Origin: Janthinobacterium sp. 344
Lineage (GTDB): Bacteria; Pseudomonadota; Gammaproteobacteria; Burkholderiales; Burkholderiaceae_D
DNA: 64,000 bases
NCBI RefSeq assembly: GCF_900112025.1
Contig: NZ_FOKL01000013.1
Coordinates: forward strand, 1 to 64,000
Direction: 5' to 3'
Below the pieces are notes generated by a model. The model worked only from the letters and a program-made list of their open reading frames with translations, did not search any database and had not been told where the DNA came from. The position numbers were made by a program, and so were the translations under genes. Below, in pieces: positions 55,004 through 63,386 of the stretch. The first letter of the stretch is position 1, and every line of letters starts with the position of its first letter.

Positions 55004-56656
55004 ATGCCTGTTTCATCTGTATTGCCACGCCGCGCGCTGCATGCCGGCCTCTTCGCCGCGATCCTGCTGGCGCTGCCGTCGGCCCGCGCCGAGGTTGAAC
55101 TCGACGGCCGCCAGGCCAGCCCGGAAAGCATCGCCCGCATCGCCCGTGGCGAAACGCTGCGCATCGCCCCCGCCGCCCTGGCCAGGGTGCGCCAGTCGCA
55201 CGAGGTCTTGCTGGCGGCCGCCCGCGCCGGCCAGAAAATCTACGGCCTGACGGTGGGCGTGGGCCTCAACAAGGACCGCGACATGGTCGACGCGCACGGC
55301 CAGCTGAGCGCCGACATCATCGCCGCCTCGCGCCGCTTCAACGTGGGCCTGCTGCATGCGCATGGCGGCGGCGTAGGGGCCGACGCGCCCGTGGCCGATG
55401 TGCGCGCGGCCATGGCCACGCGCCTGAACGCCATGCTGGCCGGCGGCAGCGGCGTGCAGGAGCACATCGTCGACACCTACGCGCGCTTCCTGAACCAGGG
55501 CGTGACGCCCGTCATGCCGTCCGCCGGCTCGCTGGGCGAAGCGGATATCACCCTGCTCAGCCATGTGGGCCTGGCCATGCTGGGCGAAGGCGAGGTCATC
55601 TATCAGGAACGGCGCCAGCCGGCCGCCGCCGTCCTGAAAGCAACGCGCATCGCCGCCATCATGCCGTTCGGCAAGGACGCCCTGTCCATCCTCAGCTCCA
55701 ACGCCTATGCGGCCGGCATGGCGGCACTGGCCCTCGACGACCTGGCGCGCCTGAACCGCGCCACGCAGCTGGTATTCGCGCTCAGCCTGCAAGCCTTCAA
55801 TGGCAATGTCTCGCCCTTCCTGGAAGACACGCTGGCGCTGCGGCCATTCCCGCAAACCCAGCACACGGGCGCCGAACTGCGGCGCCTGCTCGACGGCGCC
55901 AGCCTGTGGCAGCACGATGCGGCGCGGCCGCTGCACGACCCGCTCAGCTACCGCAGCGGCGTGTATCTGCTGGGAGAACTGGACCGCAGTTACCGGCAAA
56001 CCCTGGCGCAGCTGAACGTGCAGCTCAATTCCTCGGACGACAATCCCGGCGTGGCGCTGGACGTGACGGCCAGGTCGGCGCGCTGGCAGGAGCGGCAGGG
56101 TTATGTGGCAGGCCAGGGCGCGGTGCTGCCGACGGCCAACTTCGAGCCCCTGCCGTGGGTCCTGGCCTTCGAGGAAACGGGGCTGGCGCTGGCGCACAAC
56201 GCGCTGGCCTCGGCCCAGCGCATCATCAAGCTCAACGATCCGCACCTGACCGGCCTGCCCCGCTTCCTCGGCACGCCCAACAGCGTGCATGCGTTCGGCG
56301 CCATGGAAAAGCCGGCCGTCGCGCTGGCGATGGACAGCAAGATGCTGGCCCAGCCCGTCTCGCTCGACTACTTGCCCGTGGCCGGCAATATCGAGGACGT
56401 GGCGACAAATGCGCCGGCCGTGGTGCAGCGCGTGCGGCGCCAGATCGAGAATGCCTACCTGCTGCTGGGCATTGAACTGATCCATGCCGCCCAGGCGGCC
56501 GAATTGCGCCGCGCCCAGGACCCGTCGTTCACCCTGTCGCCGCCGACGCGCCAGCTGTTCGACGCCTTGCGCCAGCGCGTCGCCTTCCTCGACCAGGACC
56601 GGCCATTGACGGGCGACTTCCGCACCGCCGCCGGCGTGCTGCGAGGCCTGCCATGA
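55004..56656 (+). CDS. Exported aromatic-amino-acid-lyase-like protein (HAL/PAL fold) lacking the MIO tripeptide
   Basis: 550 residues with a signal peptide (RRALHAGLFAAILLALPSARA). Fold signatures of the histidine ammonia-lyase family are present: IYGLTVGVGLNKDRD, DPLSYRSGVYLLG, NSSDDNPGV and AGNIEDVATNAPAV. But the position of the Ala-Ser-Gly that forms the MIO cofactor reads GSLGEADITLLSH, one residue shorter and without Ala-Ser-Gly. Ordinary ammonia elimination is therefore unlikely. Ergothionase is a known MIO-less member of this family and is one candidate activity. The periplasmic location and the overlapping porin gene point to an imported small molecule. Confidence 0.85.
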   Translation: MPVSSVLPRRALHAGLFAAILLALPSARAEVELDGRQASPESIARIARGETLRIAPAALARVRQSHEVLLAAARAGQKIYGLTVGVGLNKDRDMVDAHGQLSADIIAASRRFNVGLLHAHGGGVGADAPVADVRAAMATRLNAMLAGGSGVQEHIVDTYARFLNQGVTPVMPSAGSLGEADITLLSHVGLAMLGEGEVIYQERRQPAAAVLKATRIAAIMPFGKDALSILSSNAYAAGMAALALDDLARLNRATQLVFALSLQAFNGNVSPFLEDTLALRPFPQTQHTGAELRRLLDGASLWQHDAARPLHDPLSYRSGVYLLGELDRSYRQTLAQLNVQLNSSDDNPGVALDVTARSARWQERQGYVAGQGAVLPTANFEPLPWVLAFEETGLALAHNALASAQRIIKLNDPHLTGLPRFLGTPNSVHAFGAMEKPAVALAMDSKMLAQPVSLDYLPVAGNIEDVATNAPAVVQRVRRQIENAYLLLGIELIHAAQAAELRRAQDPSFTLSPPTRQLFDALRQRVAFLDQDRPLTGDFRTAAGVLRGLP

Positions 56657-57606
56657 AGCGCCGCCTTGCCGCCGCCGCGCTGCTGGCCGCCAACGCGGGC
56701 TGCGCCTGGGCACAAACGCCGGCGGCCAGCATCAACGTCTACGGCTTCATCGATGCCAGCGTGCGCTACCAGCATGGCGCGGAGGGCGCCGCGGTGTCGG
56801 TGGTCGATGGCAGCGAATATGGCTGGGCCGGCAGCCGCTGGGGCATCAGCGGCAGCGAAGACCTCGGCGGCGGCCTGAGCGCCATCATGAACCTGGAGAA
56901 CGGCTTCGCCATCGACACGGGCGAGGCGCGCCAGGGCGGGCGGCTGTTCGGCCGCACGGCATTCGTCGGCCTGCGCGGCCGCTACGGCGAACTGACCCTG
57001 GGACGCCAGTACAACGCCCTGTACTACACGGGCTCCTGGCACAGCGATCCCACCTATGTATCGAGCTGGTCGCCCAGCGTGGTCCACCAGCTCGACTACG
57101 CGTGGGACAACGCCATCGCCTACACGGGCCAGCTTGACGACGTGATCGTGCGCGCCACCTACGCGCCCGGCGAAAAGGCCGGCACGACGCGCGGCGCGCG
57201 CCAGGCCGTCAGCGTGCTGTACAACGGACAGCCGTTCGGCCTGGCGCTGGCGTATGGCGGCGCCGATGGCCATGGCTTGCGCACCTTCAACGTGGGCGGC
57301 TATTACACGGCCGGTGCGTGGACCGTGCAAGCGACGCACTATTTGACGCGCAACGAACCGTACAGCGGCGCGCGCCGCGTCGCCACGCATGGCCTGGGCG
57401 CCATCTGCCTGGCCACGCCGGCGCTGGAACTGACGGGCGCCTGGTGGCGCACGGACAGCGACGGCAGCCGGGAAAACAAATACCTGGCCGTGGCCCGCTA
57501 CAGCCTGTCCAAGCGCAGCAAGCTCTATGTGGAGGGGGACACGGCAACCAGGCAGGGCAAGCGGCGCATCAGCGGCGTGCAGGCAGGTATGCAATTCACG
57601 TTCTAG
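56653..57606 (+). CDS. Gram-negative porin, partner of the lyase-like protein
   Basis: 317 residues with signal peptide (LAAAALLAANAGCAWAQ), the family start ASINVYGFIDASVRYQHG, the loop-3 style segment GRTAFVGLRGRYGELTLGRQY and a C-terminal phenylalanine (GMQFTF). Its ATG overlaps the lyase stop (ATGA), which implies translational coupling. Shorter than the porin at 12303-13343, with a cysteine in LGAICLATPALEL. Confidence 0.9.
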   Translation: MKRRLAAAALLAANAGCAWAQTPAASINVYGFIDASVRYQHGAEGAAVSVVDGSEYGWAGSRWGISGSEDLGGGLSAIMNLENGFAIDTGEARQGGRLFGRTAFVGLRGRYGELTLGRQYNALYYTGSWHSDPTYVSSWSPSVVHQLDYAWDNAIAYTGQLDDVIVRATYAPGEKAGTTRGARQAVSVLYNGQPFGLALAYGGADGHGLRTFNVGGYYTAGAWTVQATHYLTRNEPYSGARRVATHGLGAICLATPALELTGAWWRTDSDGSRENKYLAVARYSLSKRSKLYVEGDTATRQGKRRISGVQAGMQFTF

Positions 57607-57615
57607 GTCACGGAC

Positions 57616-57644
57616 AAAAAAAAAGCCAGGGAGCGATCCCTGGC
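57616..57644 (-). terminator. Terminator of topB
   Basis: GCCAGGGA/TCCCTGGC stem with loop GCGA; on the minus strand it is followed by a long T-run. It lies about 20 nt past the topB stop. Confidence 0.9.
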
Positions 57645-57665
57645 TGTCGTCTGGCTGGCGCCGGA

Positions 57666-60332
57666 TTACTCCGCCGCTGCCGCTTTCTTCGCCGGCGCCT
57701 TCTTGGCGGCCGGCTTTTTCACGGCCGCGGCCTTTTTCGCCGGCGCCTTTTTGACGGCTGCCGCTTTCTTGACGGCCGTTTTCTTCGCTGGCGCCGCGCC
57801 TTCTTCGCCTTCGACCTCGGCGGCTGCTGCCTTGGTCTTCGCGCCCGGCTTGGCCTTGCGCTCTTCAAACTCGAAGCTCACCTTGCCATCCTTGCCGCGC
57901 ACGAGGAAGGCCTTGAACGGACGGCGGGTACGCTGCGATACGAACCCTGGCAGCAAGTCCGTCTTGCCATCGTTGAGCAGTTTTGCCATTTGTTCCGGCA
58001 AGATTTCCTGCTGCAAGATGATGCGGCCGCTGCGGAAATCGCACGTCTTCGGCTTGGCCACGCTGTGTTCGCACACATAGGCCAGGCCCATTTCGTACAC
58101 GCCGGCGTTGCACTTGGGGCACGGTCCCACGGGCGTCTGGCCCGTGAAATCGACGCCTTCGCCATCTTCGCTCTCGTCGTTCTGGCCGAAATCGAATTCC
58201 AGCTTGAAGTTCTTGATCTCTTCATCGCGCACGATGCGCAGGATGGCGGCGAACGGACGGCCCATCTTCGAGCGGAAGCCTTGCAGCGGGCCGATGGTGC
58301 GGTCCTTCAGCAATTGTTCCACTTCGGCGATTTCGAACTGGCGCGAACCGGGCGTCTTGCTCATCGAGAATTCGCACTTGGTGCAGGCGAAACGGCGATA
58401 GTTTTCCTTCACCACGCCGCCGCAGTTCGGACACGGCGTTTCCAGGGTCGCATAGTCGCCGGGAATCGTGTCGTTATCGTATTCCTTGGCGCGCTTGACG
58501 ATGATTTGCGTCATCTGCGCGATTTCGCGCATGAATTCTTCGCGCGAAATCTTGCCTTTTTCCATCTGCGACAGCTTGTATTCCCACTCGCCCGTCAGCT
58601 CCGGCGCCGTCAATTCATTGACGCCCAGGCCTTTGAGCAAAGTCATCAGCTGCGACGCCTTGGCCGTCGGAATCAGTTCGCGGCCTTCGCGGATCAGGTA
58701 GCGTTCCGTCAGCAAGCCCTCGATGGTGGCGGCGCGCGTCGCTGGCGTACCGAGCCCCTTGCCGGCCATCGCATCGCGCAGCTCGTCGTCGTCGATCAGC
58801 TTGCCGGCGCCTTCCATGGCCGACAGCAAGGTCGCTTCCGTGAAGCGCGCGGGCGGTTTCGTCACCAGGCCATTCGCGCTGACGCTTTCCGTCTGCACTT
58901 TCTCGCCCTTGGCCACTGGCACCAGGTTGCCGTTGCCATTGCTTTCCTTGTCGGCGTCCGTCGACGCTTCCTTGCCGTAGATGGCCAGCCAGCCCGGATT
59001 GGTCATGACCTTGCCTTCAGTCTTGAACTGATGGCCGGACACTTCCGTGTAGCGCGTGGTGACCTGGAATTCCGCAGGCGGGAAGAACACGGCCATGAAG
59101 CGGCGCGTGACCAGGTCGTACAACTTCTGTTCCGGCTCGGACAGGTTCTTCGGCGCGATCGTCGTCGGGATGATCGCGAAGTGATCCGAGATCTTCGTGT
59201 TGTCGAAGATGCGCTTGTTCGGCTTGACCCAGCCCTTGTCGATGATCTGCTTGGCGAACTGGTGGTAGTTGCTGTTTTCCTTGACCGTTTCCAGCGCCTG
59301 CAGCACGGTCGGCATGTAGTCTTCCGGCAGGTGGCGCGAATCGGTACGCGGATACGTCAATACCTTGTGCTTTTCATACAGCGCCTGGGCCAGGCCCAGG
59401 GTGTTCTTGGCCGAGAAGCCGAAACGCGAGTTCGCTTCGCGCTGCAGGCTGGTCAGGTCGAACAGGCCCGGCGCCATCGAGGTGGTCGGTTTCGATTCTT
59501 CCGTGACGATGCCTTGGCGGCCGCGGCAGGCGGTGGCGATCGAGTCGGCGGCGGCCTTGCTCCACAGGCGCTCGGCGCGCTTCTCGGGGTCGTTCTCGTC
59601 CTTCTTGAATTTCGTGTCGAGCCAGCGGCCTTCATAGATGCCGGCCGCGCAGACGAATTCGGCGCGCACTTCCCAGAAGTCGCGCGGGACGAATTTCTTG
59701 ATCTTGTCTTCGCGTTCGACGACGATGGACAGCGTTGGCGTCTGCACGCGGCCCACGGTCGTCAGGTAGAAGCCGCCCTCTTTCGAGTTGAACGCCGTCA
59801 TGGCGCGCGTGCCATTGATGCCGATCAGCCAGTCGGCTTCCGAACGGCAGCGGGCCGCGTCGGCCAGCGGCAGCATTTCCTCGTCGCTGCGCAGGTGCGC
59901 GAAACCGTCGCGGATGGCGCCCGGCGTCATCGACTGCAGCCACAGGCGCTTGACCGGTTGCTTGGCCTTGGCGTTTTGCGCGATCAGGCGGAAAATCAGC
60001 TCGCCTTCTCGCCCCGCATCGCATGCGTTGATGAGGGTGGAAACGTCTTTACGTTTGATCAGCTTGTTTAATACTTTGAGGCGCGCTTCCGTCTTCGGGA
60101 TGGGATTGAGCGCGAAATACGGTGGAATCATCGGCAAGTGCGCGAAACTCCATTTGCCGCGCTTCACGTCGAATTCTTCCGGTACGGCGATCTCCAGCAA
60201 GTGGCCCACCGCCGACGACAGGACGTATTCATCCGATTCAAAGTACTCATCGTGCTTGGTAAAGCCGCCAAGCGTCTTCGCGATATCGTTCGCGACAGAA
60301 GGCTTCTCGGCGATGATGAGGGTTTTTGTCAT
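57666..60332 (-). CDS. topB: DNA topoisomerase III with a lysine/alanine-rich C-terminal tail
   Basis: 888 residues. Type IA topoisomerase; the TOPRIM motif is at the N-terminus (LIIAEKPSVA; DAGREGELIFR) and the catalytic tyrosine is Tyr327 (VLTYPRTDSRHLPEDY). Two C-terminal zinc-ribbon-like segments contain CPNCGG, CTKC and CPKCNAG. The last ~75 residues repeat KKAAAVKKAPAKKAA-type blocks like histone-H1/AlgP tails, beyond the usual E. coli length of about 650. The tail probably binds DNA. Confidence 0.95.
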   Translation of the reverse strand: MTKTLIIAEKPSVANDIAKTLGGFTKHDEYFESDEYVLSSAVGHLLEIAVPEEFDVKRGKWSFAHLPMIPPYFALNPIPKTEARLKVLNKLIKRKDVSTLINACDAGREGELIFRLIAQNAKAKQPVKRLWLQSMTPGAIRDGFAHLRSDEEMLPLADAARCRSEADWLIGINGTRAMTAFNSKEGGFYLTTVGRVQTPTLSIVVEREDKIKKFVPRDFWEVRAEFVCAAGIYEGRWLDTKFKKDENDPEKRAERLWSKAAADSIATACRGRQGIVTEESKPTTSMAPGLFDLTSLQREANSRFGFSAKNTLGLAQALYEKHKVLTYPRTDSRHLPEDYMPTVLQALETVKENSNYHQFAKQIIDKGWVKPNKRIFDNTKISDHFAIIPTTIAPKNLSEPEQKLYDLVTRRFMAVFFPPAEFQVTTRYTEVSGHQFKTEGKVMTNPGWLAIYGKEASTDADKESNGNGNLVPVAKGEKVQTESVSANGLVTKPPARFTEATLLSAMEGAGKLIDDDELRDAMAGKGLGTPATRAATIEGLLTERYLIREGRELIPTAKASQLMTLLKGLGVNELTAPELTGEWEYKLSQMEKGKISREEFMREIAQMTQIIVKRAKEYDNDTIPGDYATLETPCPNCGGVVKENYRRFACTKCEFSMSKTPGSRQFEIAEVEQLLKDRTIGPLQGFRSKMGRPFAAILRIVRDEEIKNFKLEFDFGQNDESEDGEGVDFTGQTPVGPCPKCNAGVYEMGLAYVCEHSVAKPKTCDFRSGRIILQQEILPEQMAKLLNDGKTDLLPGFVSQRTRRPFKAFLVRGKDGKVSFEFEERKAKPGAKTKAAAAEVEGEEGAAPAKKTAVKKAAAVKKAPAKKAAAVKKPAAKKAPAKKAAAAE

Positions 60333-60624
60333 ATTTTTTAGTCTCGAAAAATGCTCTAGGATAGTTTCAGCATGCGCATCATACAGTGCATTGCCAGGCG
60401 CCGACGCTTTTGTCTGCGCAATGGCTTGTGACTTGTGGTCTTGTCAAGCGGCCAATGATAAGCGCCTATTGAAGAATTCAGCAAGTTATCTGCAAGCAAG
60501 AATGCGCAGGCGCAAACGCGGTGTCAAGCGTGCCCGGTGGTGCCGTGCATCTTAAAGGGGATGGCGCGGCAGCGGCGCCAGGGTCGGGCAAGCGGCTGCA
60601 GCGGCAGCCTATGACGATACTATA
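60333..60624. other. 292-bp gap between smg and topB
   Basis: No gene supported. Contains the topB upstream region on the minus strand. No tRNA, riboswitch or repeat of the dispersed family recognised. Confidence 0.5.
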
Positions 60625-61089
60625 TTAGTGCAACAGGCGCGGGGGAAGATCGTCGTCGTCGACAAACAGGTCGTCGAACATCAGGGCATCGGGCTCCTTG
60701 CCCTGGCTCCACAGCAGCATCAGCACGATGACTTTCAGCTTGCCCAGCGAGACGGGCGCCTCGTCGAGCGCCAGCGCCCGTTCGATGACGATTTCGCGCT
60801 GCAGCGGCGAGAGCACCTTGGCGCTTTCGAGGAACTGGATGAAACCGATGGCGGCCGTGCCCAGCACGTCGCTTTCCTGCTGCACATAAAAACGCGTGCC
60901 CGTGGAACCGGCCGTGAGGGTTTGCTCGACGCCGGCCATGGCGTTCAAGTCCGTCAGCCAGACGAGCGCTTCGGAAATCTCCACATCGTCGAAACCGACG
61001 GCCGACAGTTTGCGCGCCAGGACTGCCGGCTCGGGGCAGGCATCGGGGCGATAGTAAGTCTCGTAGAGGTACACCAGGATATCGAACAT
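60625..61089 (-). CDS. smg: Smg family protein (DUF494)
   Basis: 154 residues. Starts MFDILVYLYETYY and has the DUF494 pattern GFDDVEISEALVWLTDL, FYVQQESDVLGTAAIGFIQFLE and LKVIVLMLLWSQ, with an acidic C-terminus DDLFVDDDDLPPRL. Function unknown; the smg/dprA neighbourhood is conserved in proteobacteria. Confidence 0.93.
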   Translation of the reverse strand: MFDILVYLYETYYRPDACPEPAVLARKLSAVGFDDVEISEALVWLTDLNAMAGVEQTLTAGSTGTRFYVQQESDVLGTAAIGFIQFLESAKVLSPLQREIVIERALALDEAPVSLGKLKVIVLMLLWSQGKEPDALMFDDLFVDDDDLPPRLLH

Positions 61090-61183
61090 GGCTCTACTCT
61101 AGCAGCTAAGTTCGCTGGCGCACAAGGGTGCGCACCGACAAAGGCCAAGCGTGCGGCGTGGCCGCCACACACGTGACAAGCTG

Positions 61184-62287
61184 TCATTTGCAGCGTTGAA
61201 ACAGTCCTCCCGGCAAGCGTTCCACCCGGCCCGCCAGTTCCAGCGCCAGCAATTCACCCATCAGTTCTCCCATGGCCAGGCCGCTGCGCGCGGCCAGGGT
61301 ATTGGCATCGTGGGGGTCGTGGCCCAGCGCGGCCAGCAGCGGCGTGTCGGCCGCTTCCTGGACCACCGCGCCTGGAACGCCGCCCAGCCACTGCAGCTCC
61401 TGCAGCACGTCATCGGCCGACTCGACGAGCTTGGCGCCCTGCTTGATGAGTGCATGACACCCCTTTGCCAGGGTGGCATGGATGGAACCGGGCAAGGCAT
61501 ACACGTCGCGCCCCTGCTCGCCGGCCAGGCGCGCCGTGATCAATGAGCCCGACTGCGCGGCCGCTTCGATCACCAGCACGCCGCGCGCCAGGCCGCTGAT
61601 CAGGCGGTTGCGCCTGGGGAAATTACCGGGCATGGCGGGCAGGCCCAGCGCGTATTCGCTGACGATGCAGCCTTGTTCGGCGATTCTTTGCGCCAGATCA
61701 AGGTTACGTCGCGGGTACACGAGATCCGCGCCCGTGCCGATCACGGCCACGGTGGCGCCCGCGCCGCGCAAGCCGCCCTCGTGCGCGTGCGTGTCGATGC
61801 CCAGCGCCAGCCCGGAAATGATGGTCAGGCCCGCCGCGCTCAGCGCTTGCGCGAAGGCGGCCGCGTTCTGCATGCCTTGCCCGCTGGCATTGCGGCTGCC
61901 GATGATGGCCACGCCGGGACGCGACAGCAGCTCCGCCCGCCCCCGCACATATAACAACAGCGGCGGATCGGCGATTTCCAGCAGCAGGGGCGGATATGCG
62001 GGGTCGGCCAGGGTCAGCACGGCATTGCCGGGGCGCTGCAGCCACTGCAGGGTGAGCGCCAGCTGGCTGTTGGCCAGCGGCTTGGGCGGCTGGACGATGG
62101 CGCGCGCCACGCCGGCCGGCACCACCTCGCGCAAGGCGTCGAACGGCGCGGCAAAGATCCGCGGCGGCAAGCCGAAGCGGGCCAGCAAGGCGCGCGCCGC
62201 CACGGGGCCCACGCCGGGCAAATACTGCAGGCGCAGCCAGCCCGCCAGTTCCGTGGCCGTGTCTGCCGATGTTGCAAGTGCATGCAT
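61184..62287 (-). CDS. dprA: DNA-processing protein DprA
   Basis: 367 residues. Loads RecA on incoming ssDNA during natural transformation. The extended Rossmann fold has AIIGSRNASGQGM, SGLALGIDTHAHEGGL, GTGADLVYPRRN, the FPRRNRLISGLARG motif and AGEQGRDVYALPGS; an N-terminal HhH region (LQYLPGVGPVAARALLARFG) and a C-terminal winged helix (LAMGELMGELLALELAGRV) complete it. ATG 62287 (MHALATSADTA) is chosen; the upstream frame is low-complexity. Upstream of smg on the same strand and divergent from def. Confidence 0.94.
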   Translation of the reverse strand: MHALATSADTATELAGWLRLQYLPGVGPVAARALLARFGLPPRIFAAPFDALREVVPAGVARAIVQPPKPLANSQLALTLQWLQRPGNAVLTLADPAYPPLLLEIADPPLLLYVRGRAELLSRPGVAIIGSRNASGQGMQNAAAFAQALSAAGLTIISGLALGIDTHAHEGGLRGAGATVAVIGTGADLVYPRRNLDLAQRIAEQGCIVSEYALGLPAMPGNFPRRNRLISGLARGVLVIEAAAQSGSLITARLAGEQGRDVYALPGSIHATLAKGCHALIKQGAKLVESADDVLQELQWLGGVPGAVVQEAADTPLLAALGHDPHDANTLAARSGLAMGELMGELLALELAGRVERLPGGLFQRCK

Positions 62288-62602
62288 GACAACCCCGCTG
62301 CGTGCCGTGTCATCCCATGCTAGCGGCCTGGCACGCACGCGATGCCGACGCGCGCAAGGAAAGCGTGCAATGGCCGATAAAACGGCCCGCCATCCACAGC
62401 GCCATGGGGGTCTGTGATAAAATTTCCCTTTGGGGCAGACAAATCGACGCTCTGGCAAACGCATCTGCCGCGCCGTTGCGCCACACGCACCATAGCGTAC
62501 TCAACTCAATAACTGACCGCCCATACCGCCGTGCCATCGTCCGCATGGCGCAGGCATGAATAATCCGGCGCACCGGCGCCCACCTTAACCAGTCGAATTC
62601 GT
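62288..62602. other. 315-bp intergenic region between dprA and def
   Basis: Divergent promoter region for dprA (minus) and def (plus). A TGATAAAAT sequence near 62415-62423 (+) is -10-like without a convincing -35. No gene or structured RNA recognised. Confidence 0.45.
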
Positions 62603-63145
62603 ATGTCCATCTTAAATATCCTGCGCTACCCCGATCCACGCCTGCATACGGTGGCCAAGCCCGTCACCGTCTTTGACGAGCGCCTGCAAACGCTGATCGA
62701 CGACATGGCGGAAACCATGTATGACGCCCCTGGCGTCGGCTTGGCCGCGTCGCAAGTCGACGAACACATCCAGATGATGGTGATCGACATCACCGAAGAG
62801 AAAAACCAGCTGCAAGTCTTCATCAACCCGGAAATCACCTGGGCCAGCGAAGAAAAGCAGGTCTACGACGAAGGCTGTTTGTCCGTGCCTGGCGTCTACG
62901 ATGGCGTCGAGCGCCCGGCCCGCATCAAGGTGCGCGCCCTGGACCGCCACGGCAAGCAGTTCGAACTGGAAGCGGACGGCTTGCTGGCCGTGTGCATCCA
63001 GCATGAGATGGATCACTTGCTGGGCAAGGTATTCGTCGAATACCTGTCGCCGCTCAAGCGCAACCGCATCAAGACCAAGATGATCAAGGAAATCCGCGGC
63101 CTCGAACGCGAAGCGAGCTTGCGCGCGCAGAACCGCCGTTTCTGA
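62603..63145 (+). CDS. def: Peptide deformylase
   Basis: 180 residues. Removes the N-formyl group from new proteins. The three motifs are intact: GVGLAASQ, EGCLSVPG with the metal-ligand cysteine, and QHEMDH with the catalytic glutamate. C-terminal extension (about 165-180) is basic. Upstream of fmt in the classic def-fmt pair. Confidence 0.98.
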   Translation: MSILNILRYPDPRLHTVAKPVTVFDERLQTLIDDMAETMYDAPGVGLAASQVDEHIQMMVIDITEEKNQLQVFINPEITWASEEKQVYDEGCLSVPGVYDGVERPARIKVRALDRHGKQFELEADGLLAVCIQHEMDHLLGKVFVEYLSPLKRNRIKTKMIKEIRGLEREASLRAQNRRF

Positions 63146-63155
63146 TAACACCTGA

Positions 63156-63268
63156 CCAAACCTACTGCGCGTCGCGACTTGCGGCTTGCGATGCTCACTG
63201 CCTCGGCGGCCCCGTGCCCAGCACAGTTCCGCTTCTCAGCCACAATTCGCTTCCGCTCGCTACGGTTT
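63156..63268 (-). repeat. Dispersed ~100-bp intergenic element, copy d
   Basis: On the minus strand from AAACCGTAGCGAGCGG to CGCGCAGTAGGTTT. The central hairpin loop is enlarged, leaving ACTG/CAGT as the outer stem with an internal GTGC-TGG-GCAC. It fills the def-fmt gap, starting 10 nt after def. Confidence 0.85.
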
Positions 63269-63386
63269 TGTAAGGTGTTAAAGGAGTTTTTGCAGTACTG
63301 CTGATAGACTAAGCAACAGTCGTCGTAACACCACGCCAGCCTGGCGCCTCCGGCGCGGGCCTGCGCACCTCACGTCAAGGAATAAT

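Noticed and set aside
57318..60071. A 917-codon open frame antisense to topB
   Set aside because: Same shadow effect over a certain gene; no domain signatures, and it runs across the topB terminator and into the porin gene.
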